From Alphaproteobacteria bacterium WMHbin7 (lineage in GTDB: Bacteria; Pseudomonadota; Alphaproteobacteria; Rhodospirillales; WMHbin7): 32,437 nucleotides of DNA. Under the pieces are notes generated by a model. That model searched no databases, was not told the origin of the DNA, and worked only from the letters and a program-made list of their open reading frames with translations. Numbering within the stretch: position 1 is the stretch's first letter; the number at the start of each line of letters is the position of its first letter. Positions 21,022 to 28,940 of the stretch are shown one piece after another. A program made the translations under genes and the position numbers. Location: positions 1 through 32,437 of the forward strand of contig PDZW01000033.1 of NCBI GenBank assembly GCA_002753155.1. The letters are read 5' to 3'.

Positions 21022-23282
21022 TGCGAGTGGGAATGGACCTGCACGAAAGACTTCTAGCCGCTTTTCGGATCGAATGCCGAGAGCATCTCGAGCATATTCG
21101 CAGCCATTTCGTGGGCTGCGAGGCCGAGATGCCCGAGCGGGCCGATCTGGATGAAGTGTTTCGCCATGCCCACAGTCTGAAGGGGGCAGCCCGCGCCACC
21201 GACTTGCGCCCGATCGAGACCATGGCGCATAGGCTTGAATCGCTTCTGATGCAAATCCGCTCTGGCGCCAAGCCCTTTTCGCAGGCCGCCCGCGATCTTG
21301 CGCGTCGATTGACCGATTGCATCGAGGACTGGATGGTGGCCCATGATGGGGGAAAGGATTTCCCCGATCCTGCCCCGATCCTGGCCGAGGCCGACCTCTT
21401 GCTTGGAGAAGGGGCGTCAACGCCGTCTGTTCCCGCATCGCCCAAACAAGAGGCGCCCAAACCGGTTGCGGCAGCACCTGCCGCCGAGTTGTCTCAGCGC
21501 CCGCCCACCCGGTCAACACGCCCCAAGCTGGCCGGGGATGAGCCGGTCAAGGTTCGTGCCCGCTCGCTTGACCGGTTGCTGCGTTCGGCCAGTTCATTGG
21601 CCAGCGAGGGAACCTTGCAGTCAGTCGTCGCCAAGCGGCTTCGCCACTTCGAGGATGTTTTAGGCGATCTCGACAGATCCTGGCGCCACCTGCAGGCGGT
21701 TTCCCCGGATTTGCGGAGAAGACGCGATTTGCAAACGCGAGATCGCGCCATTGAACGTCAGGCCGAGCGCATTGATCGCCACTTGCGATGGTTTGCTGCG
21801 GAAATCGCCTCTGTGCGGGGCATACAGCACAAAAGTGCTTGGACCGTCGAGCGCATGGCCGACGAGTTGCGGCGCGATATCCGCGACGTGCGCCTGATTC
21901 CCGCCGAAGGAATCTATGCGGCCTTTCGCAAGATGGTGCGCGATTTAGGACAAGATCTCGGCAAGGATGTCGATTTCAAGCTTTCAGGACTGGATGTGGA
22001 AGCCGATCGACATGTGCTGGAAGCGCTGCGTGATCCTGTGATGCATTTGCTGCGCAATGCCCTGGCGCATGGAATTGAGCCGGCAGCGCTCAGAGGAAAA
22101 TCGGGCAAGCCTGCCACAGGCCGGATTGCCCTGTCGTTTTCCGTGGAAGGAATGTATCTGGCGGTTACCATCGACGATGACGGGCGTGGGCTTGATCTTG
22201 AGCGAATCAGGCAACAGGGGATCGAGCGCGGCCTGATCAGCCCTGAGGATGCAGCAGAGGCAAGCCCCTTAGAACTCTCTCGCCTGATCTTCACGCCGGG
22301 ATTCTCGACCGCAGCCAAGGTCGATGACCTGGCCGGGCGGGGCATGGGCATGTCAGTGGTCTATGAGGTGGTTGCCCGGCTGAACGGTCATGTCCTCTGG
22401 CAGCCCAAGGAGGAGCCGGGAACCTTGTTCCGCCTGATGGTGCCGCTGTCGATTTCTAGCCAGAGGCTGTTGATTGTTCAGTGTCACGATCAGACCTTCG
22501 CCTTGCCCGCGGAGGCCATTTCGCGGGTGTGTCGCGTGGCTTCGTCAGAGATCAAGCAAATCGAGGGGCGATCATTGATGCTGCTCGAGGGAAATCACGT
22601 TCCCGTACGAGGGCTTGGCGAACTTTTGAAACTGGATGACGCCAATGTCGGCCTTAAGGATGGAAATTTCCTGGCCGTCATCGTCAATTCGCCGCGCGGT
22701 CCCGTGGCCCTTGCCGTTGATGCTGTTCAGGAAGTCGCCGAAGCGGTGGTCAAGGATGTCGGCTTTGTCCTTCCGCATGGCAGCGTTGTATCGGGCGCCA
22801 TTCTGCAAGCGGGCGGTCATGTCGTCATTGTGCTGAATACGTTCGAGCTTATTCTCGGCACCGACGAGGGCGAGGCGCTTCCTGTTCTTTCCAGAATGGA
22901 ACAGGCGGCTGAAGCGCCCGTGCCGGAAATTCTGGTTGTAGACGATTCCATGACCACCAGAACCTTGGAAAAAAGCATTCTGGAAGCCCATGGCTACAAG
23001 GTACGGGTGGCTGTCGATGGGTTGGATGCCCTCATCCAGCTTCGGGCCAATCCGGCCAGCCTGGTTGTGGCGGATGTCGAAATGCCGCGCATTGATGGCT
23101 TCGCGCTTTTGAAGGAATTGAAGCACGACAAGAAACTTTCGCATATTCCGGTCATTCTTGTGACCTCTTTGAAGCGTAACGAGGACATCGAGCGCGGCTT
23201 CGAGCTGGGTGCTGCGGCCTATCTTGTCAAACAGAGGTTCGACCAGAACGAGCTTCTGGAAACCATTCGTCAGATTTTGTAG
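21021..23282 (+). CDS. cheA: Hybrid CheA histidine kinase with C-terminal receiver (WspE/CheA3-like)
   Basis: 753 residues. HPt/P1 domain about 5-110 with phospho-His51 (HSLKG); a Pro/Ala linker instead of a P2 domain; long helical P3 about 175-300; ATPase 310-478 with N-box N346, DDDGRG (385-390) and GRGMGMSVV (439-447); CheW-like P5 about 480-615; receiver 636-753 with DD641-642, acceptor D685 and K737. Loss of P2 and addition of REC are typical of WspE, FrzE and R. centenum CheA3, where REC acts as an internal phosphate sink or relay. The residue after the receiver Lys is Gln rather than Pro. Start at 21021 (TAATG overlap with the receptor stop); ATG 21033 is an alternative. Confidence 0.93.
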   Translation: MRVGMDLHERLLAAFRIECREHLEHIRSHFVGCEAEMPERADLDEVFRHAHSLKGAARATDLRPIETMAHRLESLLMQIRSGAKPFSQAARDLARRLTDCIEDWMVAHDGGKDFPDPAPILAEADLLLGEGASTPSVPASPKQEAPKPVAAAPAAELSQRPPTRSTRPKLAGDEPVKVRARSLDRLLRSASSLASEGTLQSVVAKRLRHFEDVLGDLDRSWRHLQAVSPDLRRRRDLQTRDRAIERQAERIDRHLRWFAAEIASVRGIQHKSAWTVERMADELRRDIRDVRLIPAEGIYAAFRKMVRDLGQDLGKDVDFKLSGLDVEADRHVLEALRDPVMHLLRNALAHGIEPAALRGKSGKPATGRIALSFSVEGMYLAVTIDDDGRGLDLERIRQQGIERGLISPEDAAEASPLELSRLIFTPGFSTAAKVDDLAGRGMGMSVVYEVVARLNGHVLWQPKEEPGTLFRLMVPLSISSQRLLIVQCHDQTFALPAEAISRVCRVASSEIKQIEGRSLMLLEGNHVPVRGLGELLKLDDANVGLKDGNFLAVIVNSPRGPVALAVDAVQEVAEAVVKDVGFVLPHGSVVSGAILQAGGHVVIVLNTFELILGTDEGEALPVLSRMEQAAEAPVPEILVVDDSMTTRTLEKSILEAHGYKVRVAVDGLDALIQLRANPASLVVADVEMPRIDGFALLKELKHDKKLSHIPVILVTSLKRNEDIERGFELGAAAYLVKQRFDQNELLETIRQIL

Positions 23283-23288
23283 GCCCGC

Positions 23289-24401
23289 ATGCCAAGCCGC
23301 AAGAAAATCCGCGTTCTGGTGGTTGAGGACTCCCTGGTGGTACGGGAACTTTTGTGCCACATCATCAGCCAGGATGATCGCCTTGAATTGGCAGCAGCTG
23401 TTGCCAGCGCCGAGGAAGCCCTGGACATTCTCGAGAAGGTCAAGCCGGACGTCATTTCGCTCGATATACGTCTGCCTGGGATGAACGGATTGCAGGCAAC
23501 GCTGGAAATCATGGCGACGCGCCCGACCCCGATCGTTGTTGTTGCCGCTGATGTTGATGGTGATGAGTTGAACATCGCCATGAACGCCTTGAAGGCGGGC
23601 GCGCTTACGGTTGTCGAAAAGCCCGTCGGCATCACCAACGAGGCCTATCAGGCGATGGCCGAGAATCTCTGTCGTCAGATCGTGATCATGAGCGATGTGC
23701 GCGTTCTAAAGCAGGCGCGCCGACGAGGTTTCAATTTTTCTTCCGACAGTCAGCCCGAGGCAGATGATGTCTTCGAGACGCCCTTGCAAGCACCTAAGGC
23801 ACCTCTCAGAAAAAAGGGAGCCCCGGTCATTCTGGGAATTGCCGCTTCCACCGGTGGGCCAAGTGCTGTCAGCCAGCTTTTGACCGGATTGGGCAGGAAC
23901 TTTCCTCTTCCCGTCCTGCTGATTCAGCATATGACGGATTCCTTTCTTCCGGGTTTTGTCTCCTGGCTGGGCGAGACGACGCCATTCAGATCCTGCTTTG
24001 CTCAGGAAAATGAAAAGCCGCTTCCTGGATCGCTCTATCTTCCGCCAGCCAATACGCATCTGGAGGTCAGGGGCGGTCTTTTGACCTTGAACCGGGGCCC
24101 CATGGTATCGGGGCAGCGTCCATCAGGCACGGTTTTGTTCAATTCGATGGCGGCTGATTACGGCAGCCATGCCATCGGCGTCATTCTGACCGGCATGGGA
24201 GATGACGGCGCCGAGGGGTTGTTGGCCATGCGCCGCGCCGGTTCTTATACGCTGGCCGAGGATCGCAGCACGGCTGTCGTTTACGGCATGCCGCAGGCGG
24301 CCGAAAAAATTGGAGCCGTGCGCTCCTTGCTGCCGCTGGATGTTATCGCCGCCCGAATTCACGACCTGATCAAAGAGCCATCGGCCGGAGCCCGCTCATG
24401 A
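23289..24401 (+). CDS. cheB: CheB receptor methylesterase/deamidase
   Basis: 370 residues: receiver 1-125 (ED13-14, acceptor D59, K111 followed by Pro) joined by a variable linker to the methylesterase domain (about 178-365). The catalytic triad is visible as AASTGGPSA (S187), LIQHM (H214) and LTGMGDDGAEG (D306). It removes methyl groups added by CheR, giving adaptation. The conserved Ser/Thr of the receiver (usually VSSL) is replaced by VVAAD (A86), which may weaken or change phosphorylation-dependent activation. Lies six bases after cheA; its end overlaps the next gene (ATGA). Equivalent to WspF/CheB3. Confidence 0.93.
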   Translation: MPSRKKIRVLVVEDSLVVRELLCHIISQDDRLELAAAVASAEEALDILEKVKPDVISLDIRLPGMNGLQATLEIMATRPTPIVVVAADVDGDELNIAMNALKAGALTVVEKPVGITNEAYQAMAENLCRQIVIMSDVRVLKQARRRGFNFSSDSQPEADDVFETPLQAPKAPLRKKGAPVILGIAASTGGPSAVSQLLTGLGRNFPLPVLLIQHMTDSFLPGFVSWLGETTPFRSCFAQENEKPLPGSLYLPPANTHLEVRGGLLTLNRGPMVSGQRPSGTVLFNSMAADYGSHAIGVILTGMGDDGAEGLLAMRRAGSYTLAEDRSTAVVYGMPQAAEKIGAVRSLLPLDVIAARIHDLIKEPSAGARS

Positions 24402-26059
24402 CAAAGCGCATTATGGTGGTTGAAGATTCGCCAACCCAGGCCATTCGTCTGCAATATGCCCTGGAGCAGGAAGGTTTCGATTCAATCTGCGTCACCTCGG
24501 CCGAACAGGCGCTGGAAGCCCTGAACCTGCTTTTGCCCGATCTTCTGATTGTCGACTATCATCTGCCCGGCGCCAGCGGGGTCGAACTGTGCCGTCAGGT
24601 GCGGATCAACCTGAAAACGCAAAGCCTGCCCATCATCATGTTGACCGCCGACGATACGGCGGCCGCCGAACTGATCGGCCTGGACAGCGGCGCCGACGAC
24701 TATCTGGCGAAATCCGACGATTTCAACATGCTGATCTTGCGGGTTCACGGCGTTTTGCGCCGCTCGGCCCTGCCCGAGGCCGTTATCAGGCCCAGCGAGC
24801 CCTTGTTCCATCAAGCGCAGATTCTGCTGATCGACGACAGCCCGACCTATCTCGAATATTTGAAGAGCTCCCTGGTCGAGGAGGGCTATGTCGTCGATGC
24901 CGTGAGCAGCGGGCCTGAAGGCATCGTCTTGGCCGGCAAGAACAGCTATGACTGCGTTCTGGTCGATCTGGTCATGCCATCCATGGACGGCACCGAAGTT
25001 TGCCAGGGACTGGTTTCTCTGCGCAGGCCCGAGGACCCGCCCATCGTCATTCTGATGATGAGCGCCCATGAATCGCGCGAGAACGCCATTCGGGCCTTGG
25101 AATCGGGGGCCGACGACTTTGTCGGAAAATCCACCGACATGGCCATTTTGAAAGGACGCATTCGAGCCCTCTTGCGCAATCGTTTCTTAAGAAAACAGAC
25201 CCAGCGCATGATCGACGAGGCCAAAACGCGCGAGACCGAGCTGGAGCGCATGGTCGAGGAACGCACGAAAAGCCTGCAGCAGGAGATCGAAGAGCGTCGC
25301 AAGATCGAAGAGGATTTGCTGAACGCCAAGGAGGCGGCCGAGGAATCAAGCCTGGCCAAAAGCCGTTTTCTGTCCAACATGAGCCACGAGCTGCGCACGC
25401 CCTTGAATGCCATTATCGGTTTTGCCGATGTCATGCGCCATAAGATGTTCGGCCCCTTCGATTGCGACCGCTATCGCGAATATCTCGACGACATCCACCA
25501 TGCGGCTCACCATCTTTTGCGTATCATCAACGATATTCTCGATATCTCGCGGGTCGAGGCCGGAAGAATCGATCTGCATGAAGAGGATTTCGACCTGAGA
25601 GAGGCTCTGGAAAGTGCGACCCGGCTGGTCTCTGATCAGATACGCAGGCAGGAATTGACCCTGGGCATGGATATCGAAAGCGGACTGCCTATGGTCCATG
25701 CCGACCGGCGTATTCTGGAACAGGCCTTTCTCAATCTTCTCTACAACGCTGCCAAGTTCACGCCCTCGGGTGGATCGATCCAGGTCAAAGTGACGCTTGA
25801 CGGGCAAGGCGACCTTTCCATCTCATTTCGCGACACCGGCATCGGCATTGCGCCCGAAGATATCGAGAAAGTCATGTCGCCCTTCGGACAGGTGGAAAGC
25901 CGGTTGTCGCGCAAGCATGCGGGCACGGGATTGGGATTGCCGCTTTCCGAAACCTTCGTCAAGCTGCATGGCGGGCGGCTTGAGATCGAGAGCGAAGTGA
26001 ACAAGGGAACGACGGTGACGATTCACCTGCCCAAGGAGCGTTTAATCTCTAAACATTAA
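24398..26059 (+). CDS. cheS3: Dual-receiver hybrid histidine kinase, CheS3-like output
   Basis: 553 residues, no transmembrane segment. REC1 (4-120; ED9-10, acceptor D53, K105) and REC2 (140-260; DD146-147, acceptor D190, K244) both keep their active-site residues. A coiled coil (about 265-325) leads to HisKA with phospho-His330 (NMSHELRTPLNAIIGF) and an HATPase domain with N450, DTGIG (479-483) and GTGLGL (509-514). The architecture REC-REC-HK directly after cheA(REC)-cheB is that of R. centenum CheS3, a kinase that receives phosphate from CheA3 in the pathway controlling cyst formation; Wsp systems have the diguanylate cyclase WspR here instead. It likely converts the chemosensory signal into a two-component output. 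Its last 11 bases overlap convergent ychF. Confidence 0.9.
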   Translation: MTKRIMVVEDSPTQAIRLQYALEQEGFDSICVTSAEQALEALNLLLPDLLIVDYHLPGASGVELCRQVRINLKTQSLPIIMLTADDTAAAELIGLDSGADDYLAKSDDFNMLILRVHGVLRRSALPEAVIRPSEPLFHQAQILLIDDSPTYLEYLKSSLVEEGYVVDAVSSGPEGIVLAGKNSYDCVLVDLVMPSMDGTEVCQGLVSLRRPEDPPIVILMMSAHESRENAIRALESGADDFVGKSTDMAILKGRIRALLRNRFLRKQTQRMIDEAKTRETELERMVEERTKSLQQEIEERRKIEEDLLNAKEAAEESSLAKSRFLSNMSHELRTPLNAIIGFADVMRHKMFGPFDCDRYREYLDDIHHAAHHLLRIINDILDISRVEAGRIDLHEEDFDLREALESATRLVSDQIRRQELTLGMDIESGLPMVHADRRILEQAFLNLLYNAAKFTPSGGSIQVKVTLDGQGDLSISFRDTGIGIAPEDIEKVMSPFGQVESRLSRKHAGTGLGLPLSETFVKLHGGRLEIESEVNKGTTVTIHLPKERLISKH

Positions 26060-27149
26060 ACAGGAAGTGGAAGATGTCGCCATCCTGAACGACATACTCC
26101 TTGCCTTCCAGGCGCATCTTTCCTGCTTCCTTGCAGGCGGTCTCGCCGCCCAGCGAAACGAAATCCTCGAAGGCGATGGTTTCCGCCCTGATGAATCCGC
26201 GTTCGAAATCGGTGTGGATGACGCCCGCCGCCTCGGGGGCCTTGGCCCCCTTATGGGTGGTCCAGGCTCTGGCCTCCTTAGGGCCCACGGTAAAGAAGGT
26301 GACCAGATGCAAGAGTTCATAGCCGGTGCGAATGACACGGGTCAGCCCGGTTTCCGAAAGCCCCAGGGCTTCCAGGAATTCGCGCTTATCGTCTTCGCTG
26401 TTCAATTGCGCCACCTCGGCTTCGATGGCAGCCGAAATAACAACGGTTGCAGCTCCCTGTCCTGCCGCCATTTCCTCGACGCGCCTTGAAAAGACGTTGC
26501 CGGTGGCCGCACTGGCTTCCTCGACATTGCAGGCATAGAGAACGGGCTTGGCGCTCAAGAGCTGCTGGCGGGCCAGCAGGGGCTTTAAGGATGCATCGAT
26601 CTTGGCGGCCCTTGCGGGCAGGCCGGCTTGCAGGGCCTGCAGCACGGGTTCCAGCACAGAGAGCAATTCCTTGGCTTCCTTGTCGCCGGTCTTGGCTTTC
26701 TTCTGGGCGGCGGTGACGCGCTTGTCCACGCTGTCCAGATCGGCCAGCATCAGCTCGGTTTCCACCGTTTCGGCGTCGCGTACCGGATCGACCGAGCCCT
26801 CGACATGGGTGATGTCAGAATCCTCAAAGCAGCGCAGCACATGAACGATGGCGTCTACTTCGCGGATATTGGCCAGGAACTGATTGCCCAGCCCTTCGCC
26901 CTTAGAGGCACCGCGCACCAAGCCCGCGATATCGACGAATTCCAGCTGTGTCGGAATGATCTTCTGGCTTTTGGAAATAGCGGCCAGACGCTCGAGGCGG
27001 GGATCGGGCACCGCCACGCGTCCCACATTGGGTTCGATGGTACAGAAGGGATAATTGGCGGCCTGGGCGGCGGCGGTGTTGGTGAGCGCGTTGAACAGCG
27101 TACTCTTGCCGACATTGGGCAGGCCGACGATGCCGCAGTTGAAACCCAT
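26049..27149 (-). CDS. ychF: Redox-regulated ATPase YchF (Obg-like)
   Basis: 366 residues, the usual length of this universally conserved P-loop protein that prefers ATP over GTP and associates with ribosomes and stress responses. G1 is GLPNVGKS (9-16), G3 is [10 protein letters not shown], and the G4 position is NVEE, the NxxE variant typical of YchF that explains its ATP preference. A coiled-coil A domain lies near 130-200 and a C-terminal TGS domain contains [19 protein letters not shown]. It starts three bases after the pth stop, with AGGATG upstream, forming a rplY-pth-ychF operon common in Proteobacteria. Its stop lies inside the convergent kinase gene. Confidence 0.97.
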   Translation of the reverse strand: MGFNCGIVGLPNVGKSTLFNALTNTAAAQAANYPFCTIEPNVGRVAVPDPRLERLAAISKSQKIIPTQLEFVDIAGLVRGASKGEGLGNQFLANIREVDAIVHVLRCFEDSDITHVEGSVDPVRDAETVETELMLADLDSVDKRVTAAQKKAKTGDKEAKELLSVLEPVLQALQAGLPARAAKIDASLKPLLARQQLLSAKPVLYACNVEEASAATGNVFSRRVEEMAAGQGAATVVISAAIEAEVAQLNSEDDKREFLEALGLSETGLTRVIRTGYELLHLVTFFTVGPKEARAWTTHKGAKAPEAAGVIHTDFERGFIRAETIAFEDFVSLGGETACKEAGKMRLEGKEYVVQDGDIFHFLFNV

Positions 27150-27152
27150 GAC

Positions 27153-27746
27153 TTAAGCATCCTCTTTCTTGTCTGTGGCGGGCTTTAGTGCCATCGCCAC
27201 CTTGGTCATGAACCGGTTGTCCTCGCCCGCCAGCGCCAGGCCGATTTCGCGGCCGACGACATCCAGGAAGGGCTCCAGCCAATCCTTGTCGGATTTGGCG
27301 AAGCCCGACAGCACATAGCCGGTCACGGCGTCCTTGTCGCCCGGATGGCCGATGCCCAATCTCAGGCGCTTATAGCCGTTGCCGAGATGGGCATCCAGAC
27401 TTTTAAGCCCGTTATGCCCACCGGCGCCGCCCCCGGTCTTGACGCGGATTTTTCCAGGCGCCAGATCAAGCTCGTCGTGCAGGACGATGATCTTTTCCAG
27501 GGGAATTTTTAAAAAGCGCGCCGCCTCGCCAGCCGATTGGCCGGAGAGATTCATATAGGTCATGGGCTTTATGGCCAGCACATGGTGAGGCCCGATGCGT
27601 CCCTCGGCCGTCACGCCCTGAAAGCGTTTGCGCCAGGGAGAAAAATCATGGCGGCGGACGATCTCGTCCACCGCCATGAAGCCGATATTGTGGCGATTCG
27701 AGGCATGTTCCGAACCCGGATTGCCAAGACCCACCAGCAGGAACAT
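27153..27746 (-). CDS. pth: Peptidyl-tRNA hydrolase
   Basis: 197 residues; releases tRNA from peptidyl-tRNA that drops off ribosomes. All known active-site residues can be located: N9 in GLGNPG, catalytic H19 in RHNIGF, N66 in MTYMNLSG, D91 in LHDELDL, and N112 in GHNGLKS. Length and motifs match E. coli Pth, with a slightly longer Lys/Asp-rich tail. Six bases downstream of rplY and three bases upstream of ychF, in the conserved translation-related operon. Confidence 0.97.
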   Translation of the reverse strand: MFLLVGLGNPGSEHASNRHNIGFMAVDEIVRRHDFSPWRKRFQGVTAEGRIGPHHVLAIKPMTYMNLSGQSAGEAARFLKIPLEKIIVLHDELDLAPGKIRVKTGGGAGGHNGLKSLDAHLGNGYKRLRLGIGHPGDKDAVTGYVLSGFAKSDKDWLEPFLDVVGREIGLALAGEDNRFMTKVAMALKPATDKKEDA

Positions 27747-27752
27747 CTCTGC

Positions 27753-28463
27753 TTACTTCTTGGCAGGTGCCTTGGCGGGCGCCTTGGCCGGAGCAGCTGC
27801 TGCCGCCGCGACCGGCGCCTTGCCAGCCGCTGCCGCCGAAGCCGCCGAAGCCGCCGCTGCCGCTGCCTGCTCGGCCTGCGTATCCGAAGCCTTCATCACG
27901 GTGGGCGGAGCCACCGTCGCCACGGTGAAGTTCTGGTTGGTGATATAGGGGCGAACGCCTTCGGGCAGCTTGATCTGGCTCATATGCACCGAATCGCCGA
28001 TTTCCATGCCAGAAAGGTCGATGACCAGTTTGGTGGGAATGCTATCGGCGCGGCAGACCAGCTCGATCTCGTGCATGACGACGTTAAGCACGCCGCCACG
28101 CTTCAAGCCCGGCGACTTCAAGTCGTTCTCGAACAGAACCGGCACGGCGACATGGATGGTGGAATCCTTGCCCACGCGCTGGAAATCCACATGCAGCGGC
28201 TGATCGGTGACGGGGTGGACTTGAACGTCTCGCGCCAGAACGCGGTGCGCTATATTGCCTACCTTGACGTCGTACAGGGTGGTGCGGAATCCGGCCTTGT
28301 GCAATTCGGTCATCAAGGTCTTGGGCTCCAGCGCCACCAGTTCGGGGGCCTGCTTGTCGCCATAAATGACGGCAGGAATCAGGCCCGAACGACGGGTAGC
28401 GCGGGCGGCCCCCTTTCCGGCCCGCTCTCGCGGACTGGCCGCGAGGACATGAATATCGGTCAT
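27753..28463 (-). CDS. rplY: 50S ribosomal protein L25/TL5 (Ctc form)
   Basis: 236 residues, the long two-domain form. The N-terminal 5S rRNA-binding domain (1-95) contains RERAGKGAARATRRSGLIPAVIYG and HVDFQRV, followed by the TL5-type C-terminal beta-domain (about 100-190: IPTKLVIDLSGMEIGDSV is characteristic). From residue 192 there is a low-complexity Ala-rich tail ending in PAKAPAKAPAKK, flexible and positively charged at the end. The ATG is preceded by GGGAGAGAGC. It heads the rplY-pth-ychF operon; its leader carries a strong hairpin described separately. Confidence 0.96.
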   Translation of the reverse strand: MTDIHVLAASPRERAGKGAARATRRSGLIPAVIYGDKQAPELVALEPKTLMTELHKAGFRTTLYDVKVGNIAHRVLARDVQVHPVTDQPLHVDFQRVGKDSTIHVAVPVLFENDLKSPGLKRGGVLNVVMHEIELVCRADSIPTKLVIDLSGMEIGDSVHMSQIKLPEGVRPYITNQNFTVATVAPPTVMKASDTQAEQAAAAAASAASAAAAGKAPVAAAAAAPAKAPAKAPAKK

Positions 28464-28492
28464 TGCTCTCTCCCACTAAGTTTAGAGATGCC

Positions 28493-28521
28493 GGACCGGG
28501 CCTCCAGGGGTGCCACGGTCC
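28493..28521 (-). promoter_or_regulatory. Hairpin in the rplY leader
   Basis: GGACCG (28493-28498) pairs with CGGTCC (28516-28521), and the inner GGC (28499-28501) pairs with GCC (28512-28514), with one bulged base and a ten-base loop. On the minus strand it lies about 30 bases before the rplY start. No T-run follows on either strand, so it is not an intrinsic terminator. It may protect the mRNA end or serve as a binding site, for example for autoregulation by L25, an RNA-binding protein. The role is inferred. Confidence 0.35.
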
Positions 28522-28594
28522 TTGAAGCGGGGGTCTATGCCATGAAACGGGTCAAAGCGCTAGATTTAATTGCCGGAAAGCGGGGCCAAAGGGT

Positions 28595-28852
28595 ATGACA
28601 AGGGTCCAATTGTTAACGAATGAGCCTTCCATGACCGCCCATTGGCCCATGTGCCCTCGCTGCAACACCCCCCTCAAGGTGCAAAGGATCGACAAACCGC
28701 CCTTTGCCTGGACGGGCGAGGGACCAACGGACTGGGAGTTCCGCGAATGCCCCTGCGACGGCTGTTGCTGGCATGAATATGCCGAACTGGTCAGCAACAG
28801 CCGTTGGACCCATGACGGGCGCAGGCTGGAGGCAGGAAACCGGATCGGGTAG
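28595..28852 (+). CDS. Small Cys-rich, zinc-ribbon-like hypothetical protein
   Basis: An 85-residue frame (73 residues if it starts at the internal ATG 28631) with two cysteine clusters, MCPRCNTPL and ECPCDGCCWHEY, spaced about 30 residues apart, as in small zinc ribbons. Family unknown to me. Neither start has a good ribosome-binding site: AAAGGGT is too close to 28595, and only weak sequence precedes 28631. In its favour are the paired CxxC-type motifs and its position filling an otherwise empty 480-base gap. It could still be a chance frame in GC-rich DNA. Confidence 0.45.
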   Translation: MTRVQLLTNEPSMTAHWPMCPRCNTPLKVQRIDKPPFAWTGEGPTDWEFRECPCDGCCWHEYAELVSNSRWTHDGRRLEAGNRIG

Positions 28853-28940
28853 AGCGTGGCCGCTTTATCAATTTGTTTTAGCGAACGATTCACCTTTAAC
28901 TCCGGGTCGGCCGAGTGCCTCGGAATTAAATGATCCTGCG

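Noticed and set aside
20140..21519. A 459-codon minus-strand open frame opposite the receptor and cheA genes
   Set aside because: It spans two strongly supported plus-strand genes with conserved domains and has no family resemblance; it is a composition shadow.
27537..28598. A 353-codon plus-strand open frame opposite pth and rplY
   Set aside because: Both minus-strand genes are certain; the plus frame is Arg/Gly/His-rich and shows no motif.
28906..28918. CCGAG-TGC-CTCGG hairpin as a terminator between the small Cys-rich gene and the transglycosylase gene
   Set aside because: The loop is only three bases and neither side is followed by a T-run; too weak to call.
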